DNA of 10,644 nt from Thermotogae bacterium (lineage in GTDB: Bacteria > Thermotogota > Thermotogae > Thermotogales > DSM-5069): contig QNAO01000013.1 of the NCBI GenBank assembly GCA_003641785.1, forward strand, positions 1 through 10,644. The letters are read 5' to 3'. Below, one piece after another: positions 6,999 to 10,644 of the stretch (position 1 is the stretch's first letter; each line of letters starts with the position of its first letter). The notes under the pieces are model-generated. The model made no database searches. It worked only from the letters and a program-made list of their open reading frames with translations, and had not been told where the DNA came from. The translations under genes and the position numbers were made by a program.

Positions 6999-8180
6999 AT
7001 GTTCGATTATTCGGTATTTTCTAAGGAAATACAACAGGCTCAGGACAAAGGACTTTACGTTAGGATCAGAACACTGGAAAGCCCGCAGGGATCATGGCTG
7101 GTAATTTCTGGTAAGAGGGTTTTGAACCTATGCTCAAACAACTATCTTGGCTTTGCTAATGAAGAGAGGTTAAAAAAAGCGGCAATAAAGGCGATTGAGG
7201 AATGGGGTGTGGGTCCCGGAGCCGTCAGAACAATAGCTGGGACATTTTCGATTCACAACGAACTTGAAAAAACGCTGGCAAGATTCAAGAAAGTTGAAGA
7301 TGCGATCTTCCTGCAGTCCGGTTTCGTTGCCAATCAGGCGGTTATTCCAGCTATAACAGACGCTCAAGATGCTATTCTTTCAGATGAATTGAACCACGCC
7401 AGTATAATTGATGGAGTGAGGCTTTCGAAAGCAAAGAGATATGTGTGGAAGCACAGAAACATCGAAGATTTGGAACAAAAGCTACAGCAGGCTGACTCAG
7501 AGGGAGCAAGACGAAAGCTCATTATCACAGATGGTGTGTTCAGTATGGATGGTGATCTTGCACCGCTGCCAGGAATAGTTGAACTCGCCGAAAAGTATGA
7601 TGCCATGGTCATGGTGGACGATGCCCATGGCGAGGGAGTTCTTGGAGACAGTGGAAGAGGAATTGTGGATCACTTTGGATTACACGGACGAGTTGATATT
7701 GAGATAGGCACGCTTTCAAAAGCTTTCGGTGTGCTTGGAGGCTATGTGGCAGGAAAAACAGAGCTTGTGGAATATCTCAAGCAGAAAGCGAGGCCATTTT
7801 TGTTCAGTAGTCCGTTGTCTCCTGCGGACACCGCCGCGTGTCTCGAGGCGGTGAAAATACTTGAAGAGTCATCTGAGAGAGTTGAAAACCTTTGGAAGAA
7901 TGCGAATTACTTCAAAGCAGAAATGAAGAACATGGGTTACGATATAGGGAACAGCGAAACCCCTATAACGCCCGTAATGCTTTACGATGCAAAACTCGCT
8001 TCTGAATTCAGTCAAAAATTGTTTGAGAACGGCATTTTTGCTCAATCAATAGGTTATCCCACTGTTCCTCAGGGCAAGGCGAGAATTAGAGTCATGATAA
8101 GCGCAGCTCACACACGCGAAGATCTCGACTTTGCATTAGAGAAGTTCAGAAGTATAGGTAAAGACTTCGGCGTGATATAA
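6999..8180 (+). CDS. kbl: 2-amino-3-ketobutyrate CoA ligase / glycine C-acetyltransferase (EC 2.3.1.29)
   Basis: Splits 2-amino-3-ketobutyrate with CoA into glycine and acetyl-CoA, completing threonine breakdown. This 393-residue alpha-oxoamine synthase is a PLP fold-type I enzyme, usually a homodimer. The PLP Schiff-base lysine is Lys241 in [13 protein letters not shown]. The cofactor-binding [11 protein letters not shown] (Asp207, His210), NHASIIDG (His133) and DGVFSMDGD blocks are intact. The family N-terminal signature [12 protein letters not shown] is present. The start is ATG at 6999, 13 bp after tdh, behind AAGGGGTG; an in-frame GTG at 6990 lies inside that SD. Sequence alone cannot fully exclude 8-amino-7-oxononanoate synthase (BioF), a close relative, but the tdh neighbour and the absence of biotin genes favour Kbl. 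Confidence 0.92.
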   Translation: MFDYSVFSKEIQQAQDKGLYVRIRTLESPQGSWLVISGKRVLNLCSNNYLGFANEERLKKAAIKAIEEWGVGPGAVRTIAGTFSIHNELEKTLARFKKVEDAIFLQSGFVANQAVIPAITDAQDAILSDELNHASIIDGVRLSKAKRYVWKHRNIEDLEQKLQQADSEGARRKLIITDGVFSMDGDLAPLPGIVELAEKYDAMVMVDDAHGEGVLGDSGRGIVDHFGLHGRVDIEIGTLSKAFGVLGGYVAGKTELVEYLKQKARPFLFSSPLSPADTAACLEAVKILEESSERVENLWKNANYFKAEMKNMGYDIGNSETPITPVMLYDAKLASEFSQKLFENGIFAQSIGYPTVPQGKARIRVMISAAHTREDLDFALEKFRSIGKDFGVI

Positions 8181-8194
8181 AGATGTAACAGTTA

Positions 8195-8222
8195 AGAGTG
8201 AAGGGAATTTTCCCTTCACTCT
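8195..8222. terminator. Bidirectional terminator-like hairpin between kbl and the FakA-like gene
   Basis: AGAGTGAAGGGAA (8195-8207) pairs perfectly with TTCCCTTCACTCT (8210-8222), a 13-bp stem; the central bases would open into a 6-base loop. It begins 15 bp after the kbl stop. On the minus strand the stop codon of the FakA-like gene (8218-8216) lies inside the stem. Neither side has a long U run (CTTAACTGTT on the minus strand, ATCATTATC on the plus), so efficiency as an intrinsic terminator is uncertain. Confidence 0.75.
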
Positions 8223-9829
8223 ATCATTATCAGGTAAGGATAATGAGGCTGTCCTCCTTCGTGTATGTCTATTTCAAGGTGTGGGGTTCTTTCTTTCAGC
8301 ACTTCCTCTATTACCTGAAGTTCTATGCTATTGGCTTCTTGGCCAGTGAAAATCGTCAGAACTTCTCTATCCTTTGTGTTCAAAAGCGCCAGGCTTTTCG
8401 CCAGCGCCGAGCGCAAGGAATTTGCATGAGCCATGAGCTTTCTTTTAAGTAAAACCATATATTCACCTTTTTTGATTCGAGAACCATTGTACTTAGAATC
8501 ACGAACTGCTCTTGTGATACATAAAGATATGACATACTTTGCTGCATCTTCAAAGCGCTTTTTCAGAACTTCGGGCTTTTCCTCGTTCGGGTCAAAACTC
8601 ATCATTGCAGAGATACATTCCTGAACCGTTTGAGTTGGTATGATGATCACATTCTTGTTTTGAATACTTTGTGAAGCTTGTTTCGCAGCAAGAATAATGT
8701 TGGGGTTGTTGGGAAAAACAAAGACATTTTCTGCCGCAACAGCATCCGCGGCTCTCTTTATGTCCGCAGTACTGGGATTCATTGTTTGACCTCCGCGGAT
8801 AACCTTATCAACTCCTAAATTCTTCAAAACCTTTGACAAGCCTGTTCCTGGAGAAACGGCAACGATTCCCATCTTCTTTTTTTTTGAACTCTGAGGTTCG
8901 ACCATGTGCTCATGCTGAATTCTCATGTTGTCTACTTTCAATTTTACGATCTCCCCATGTGTGAGAGCTCGTTCTATTACCCGACCAGGATGATTCGTGT
9001 GAACGTGGACTTTCAACAAATCTCCATCATGAACTACTACAGAAGAGTCACCAATTTCATCGAGAAAAGCTCTCAAAGTGTTCACATCAAAGCCATTCGC
9101 AGTGGGATTACGCTTAACAACTAATTCAGTGCAATACTGATATGTCAACTGCTCTACAGAAATCTCAACAGTAACTTCACCACTCTCAGCCGAGACCATT
9201 TCAAGATTAATCTCTGTATCTCCTCTGGTAATGGCGAGAAATCCTTTCAAAATGTAGAGCAGGCCTTTTGCACCAGCATCAACAACTCCCGCTTCCTTGA
9301 GTATAGGAAGGTATTTAGGTGTTTCCCCCACGGTTTTTTCAGCCACAGAACAAGCCCATTCAAGAACTGCTCCAAGTTCTTTCAGTTCACTCGCTTCTTC
9401 AGATCTTTCATCTAATCTTCTGAGAACTGTGAGAATGGTCCCTTCAACTGGCTTCATTACGGCACTGTAGGCGATATTTCTGGCATTCTTGAACATCTGA
9501 ACAAAGTCAGATCCGTTCAATTGTTTTCGGGAGTTTCCACAATATTCAGCGAACCCCCTGAAAACTTGCGATAAAATGACTCCTGAGTTTCCTCTGGCTC
9601 CCATAAGAGTTCCGTTTTTTATGGCTTCCATAACCTTGGGAAGGTCATGTCTTTTGATTTCCTCGAGATATCTGCATCCTTCCTTCATTGTGGCGAGCAT
9701 ATTTGAACCGGTATCTCCATCAGGAACAGGGAAAACGTTTAGAGCGTTCAGTTCATCTTCGTGAAGGAGAAGTTGCTCCGTCGCTTTCTCGAATGCCAGC
9801 TTCATAAGCTTGCCGTTAAACTTCTCCAA
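8216..9829 (-). CDS. fakA: DhaL-domain kinase, FakA/YloV family (probable fatty acid kinase catalytic subunit)
   Basis: Family members phosphorylate fatty acids held by a FakB (DegV-family) carrier to give acyl-phosphate for phospholipid synthesis. The protein is about 537 residues, close to the usual size. The N-terminal DhaL ATP-binding domain (about 1-200) has the metal-binding Asp cluster VFPVPDGDTGSNM (Asp37, Asp39), GARGNSGVILSQ (about 77-88) and DAGAKG (about 185-190). A middle domain contains Cys233 and VHVHTNHPG (His275, His277), possible metal ligands. The C-terminal domain ends with EGGQPHYPYLIMIE. The frame starts with GTG at 9838, but that codon is part of the SD. TTG at 9829 follows GAGGGGGTGA at the spacing of neighbouring genes. 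An A9 run (8885-8877) sits at the linker before the last domain. No FakB gene is visible. Fatty acid specificity is inferred. Confidence 0.87.
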   Translation of the reverse strand: MEKFNGKLMKLAFEKATEQLLLHEDELNALNVFPVPDGDTGSNMLATMKEGCRYLEEIKRHDLPKVMEAIKNGTLMGARGNSGVILSQVFRGFAEYCGNSRKQLNGSDFVQMFKNARNIAYSAVMKPVEGTILTVLRRLDERSEEASELKELGAVLEWACSVAEKTVGETPKYLPILKEAGVVDAGAKGLLYILKGFLAITRGDTEINLEMVSAESGEVTVEISVEQLTYQYCTELVVKRNPTANGFDVNTLRAFLDEIGDSSVVVHDGDLLKVHVHTNHPGRVIERALTHGEIVKLKVDNMRIQHEHMVEPQSSKKKKMGIVAVSPGTGLSKVLKNLGVDKVIRGGQTMNPSTADIKRAADAVAAENVFVFPNNPNIILAAKQASQSIQNKNVIIIPTQTVQECISAMMSFDPNEEKPEVLKKRFEDAAKYVISLCITRAVRDSKYNGSRIKKGEYMVLLKRKLMAHANSLRSALAKSLALLNTKDREVLTIFTGQEANSIELQVIEEVLKERTPHLEIDIHEGGQPHYPYLIMIE

Positions 9830-9834
9830 AACTT

Positions 9835-9844
9835 TCACCCCCTC
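9835..9844 (-). promoter_or_regulatory. Ribosome binding site deciding the FakA-like start
   Basis: GAGGGGGTGA on the minus strand is followed by AAGTT and TTG at 9829. The in-frame GTG at 9838-9836 is inside the element. If the GTG were used, the only SD would be GAGGGG directly abutting it. Confidence 0.5.
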
Positions 9845-10175
9845 AGTGAATATCTGTTACATGGACGTTTACCTCCACATCTTCGCATCCCCCAAGGTTT
9901 TTCAACTTGTGAGTGACGTTGCCTATGATGTTTTTTGCCACTTCAGAAATCTTCACGCCGTATTCAAGTTCCAAATAGAGATCCACCGTTATTTTGCCGG
10001 ATTCGTCTTCTTCAATTTTTATTTTCTCTTCCTCTTTACCGCCAAACCAACGCGTGAATATGTTTTCAGTGGCGATATTCACGGGGCCGTAACTTTCCAA
10101 AATTGCGGTATAAGCCAGCCTTTTCAGCGTGTGAAGTGTTATTTCAAGTTCGCCGTGTTCGAGCCTCAGTATCAT
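9843..10175 (-). CDS. Asp23/Gls24 family envelope stress protein (YloU-like)
   Basis: A 110-residue acidic protein of the Asp23/Gls24 family (DUF322). The N-terminal half has the family pattern GELEITLHTLKRLAYTAILES. The second half has the strand-helix block KITVDLYLELEYGVKISEVA, then a helix and EDVEVNVHVTDIH, matching the usual valine-rich C-terminal strand. The middle (FGGKEEEKIKIEEDESG) is a charged linker. There is no signal peptide or membrane segment. The molecular role is poorly defined; in Firmicutes, members associate with the membrane through partners, and asp23 (yloU) sits directly before yloV, as here. ATG at 10175 follows GGAGGAGGT; the gene overlaps the end of dxs by 32 bp and ends 13 bp before the chosen FakA-like start. 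Confidence 0.85.
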   Translation of the reverse strand: MILRLEHGELEITLHTLKRLAYTAILESYGPVNIATENIFTRWFGGKEEEKIKIEEDESGKITVDLYLELEYGVKISEVAKNIIGNVTHKLKNLGGCEDVEVNVHVTDIH

Positions 10176-10644
10176 TTAACAACCTCCTCCCAGAAAATGA
10201 TATCACAGCTTCTTTGATACTCACTGAATCCAGTTTACAGAACTCAAGTAGCTCCCGTCTGGACCCATGTGGAACAAACTCCTCACCAATTCCAAGATTC
10301 AAAACCCGCGCTTTATAACCTTGACGCAAGAGGAATGCGGCTACCGATTCTCCAAAACCTCCACTGAGTGCACCTTCCTCAACTGTCACTATAAGATCGT
10401 GGTTATCTGAAATTTCTTTTAGAAGCGAAATGTCAAGAGGTTTTACGCACCTTGCATAAACAACTGTAGCGTTGAGTTCTTCAGCCGCCAAAAGAGATTC
10501 CCGAACCATGCTCCCAACAGCCAGAAGGGCGGTATGTTCACCTTTTCTGAGAATTTCCCATTTGAAAGGGTCTATGAGTTTAGATGATCTCCACAAACTG
10601 CTTTTGTCAATGAATTGGCTGTCTTTCGGATATCTTATAGCCAC
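10144..10644 (-). CDS. dxs: 1-deoxy-D-xylulose-5-phosphate synthase, C-terminal part (EC 2.2.1.7)
   Basis: The enzyme condenses pyruvate and glyceraldehyde 3-phosphate, using thiamine diphosphate, as the first step of the MEP isoprenoid pathway. Only the last 166 residues are in the window; the frame is open at the right edge, where VAIRYPKDSQ is the internal end of the pyrimidine-binding domain and its first codon (GTG) is an internal valine. The transketolase C-terminal domain follows, with WEILRKGEHTALLAVGSMV, ATVVYARCVKPLDISLL, TVEEGALSGGFGESVAAFL and LNLGIGEEFVPHGSRRELL, all close to bacterial Dxs. The tail SGRRLLNDTEARTRRT extends past the usual end and runs 32 bp into the asp23-like gene. 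It heads the group dxs-asp23-fakA in transcription order within this window; the promoter is outside. Confidence 0.93.
   Translation of the reverse strand: MAIRYPKDSQFIDKSSLWRSSKLIDPFKWEILRKGEHTALLAVGSMVRESLLAAEELNATVVYARCVKPLDISLLKEISDNHDLIVTVEEGALSGGFGESVAAFLLRQGYKARVLNLGIGEEFVPHGSRRELLEFCKLDSVSIKEAVISFSGRRLLNDTEARTRRT

Noticed and set aside
9810..10217. 135-codon plus-strand frame over the asp23-like gene
   Set aside because: Antisense to three well-supported minus-strand gene ends, phenylalanine-rich, no SD.
1..10644. CRISPR array, insertion sequence, tRNA or rRNA gene
   Set aside because: Read-through found no regularly spaced repeats, no transposase-like frame or terminal inverted repeats, and no tRNA-like cloverleaf or rRNA core sequence.

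Overview
The window (10,644 bp, moderate GC, no mobile elements) reads like a piece of chromosome from a hyperthermophilic Thermotogota bacterium (Thermotoga / Pseudothermotoga-like). The reasons are the large Opp-type ABC transporter cassette with a 600-residue binding protein, frequent GTG and TTG starts behind very strong Shine-Dalgarno sequences, heavy AGA/AGG arginine use, Lys/Glu-rich proteins, and the Asp23 plus fatty-acid-kinase pair. The genus is inferred from gene content and style, not from a database match.

Layout. (1) Positions 1-5699, minus strand: a five-gene Opp/Dpp-family ABC importer operon. In transcription order it has a secreted substrate-binding protein, permease B, permease C, ATPase D and ATPase F (the last cut by the left edge). 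A near-consensus sigma-A promoter lies just upstream of the binding protein. A compound GC-rich hairpin separates the binding-protein gene from the rest, a common way to make more binding protein than membrane components. (2) Positions 5700-5947: a divergent promoter region with a small dyad. (3) Positions 5948-8180, plus strand: tdh-kbl, the two-step threonine catabolic pathway (threonine to 2-amino-3-ketobutyrate to glycine plus acetyl-CoA). (4) Positions 8195-8222: a perfect 13-bp hairpin between convergent genes, containing the stop codon of the gene on the other strand. (5) Positions 8216-10644, minus strand: the 3' end of dxs (first enzyme of the MEP isoprenoid pathway, cut by the right edge), an Asp23/Gls24-family gene, and a FakA/YloV-type DhaL-domain kinase gene, tightly packed.

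The transporter imports either peptides or, as is common for this family in Thermotoga, oligosaccharides. If it imports peptides, the divergent threonine pathway would be a natural metabolic partner. The dxs-asp23-fakA group joins isoprenoid precursor synthesis to probable fatty-acid activation. Several genes have a longer open frame whose first start codon falls inside or beside the Shine-Dalgarno sequence. In these cases I chose the next start, which has the same SD-to-start spacing as the neighbouring genes.

I found no clearly new multi-gene system. The most unusual items are the roughly 60-residue insertion in the nucleotide-binding domain of ATPase F, two extra hydrophobic segments in permease B, the compound intercistronic hairpin, and an A9 slippery run between two domains of the FakA-like protein.
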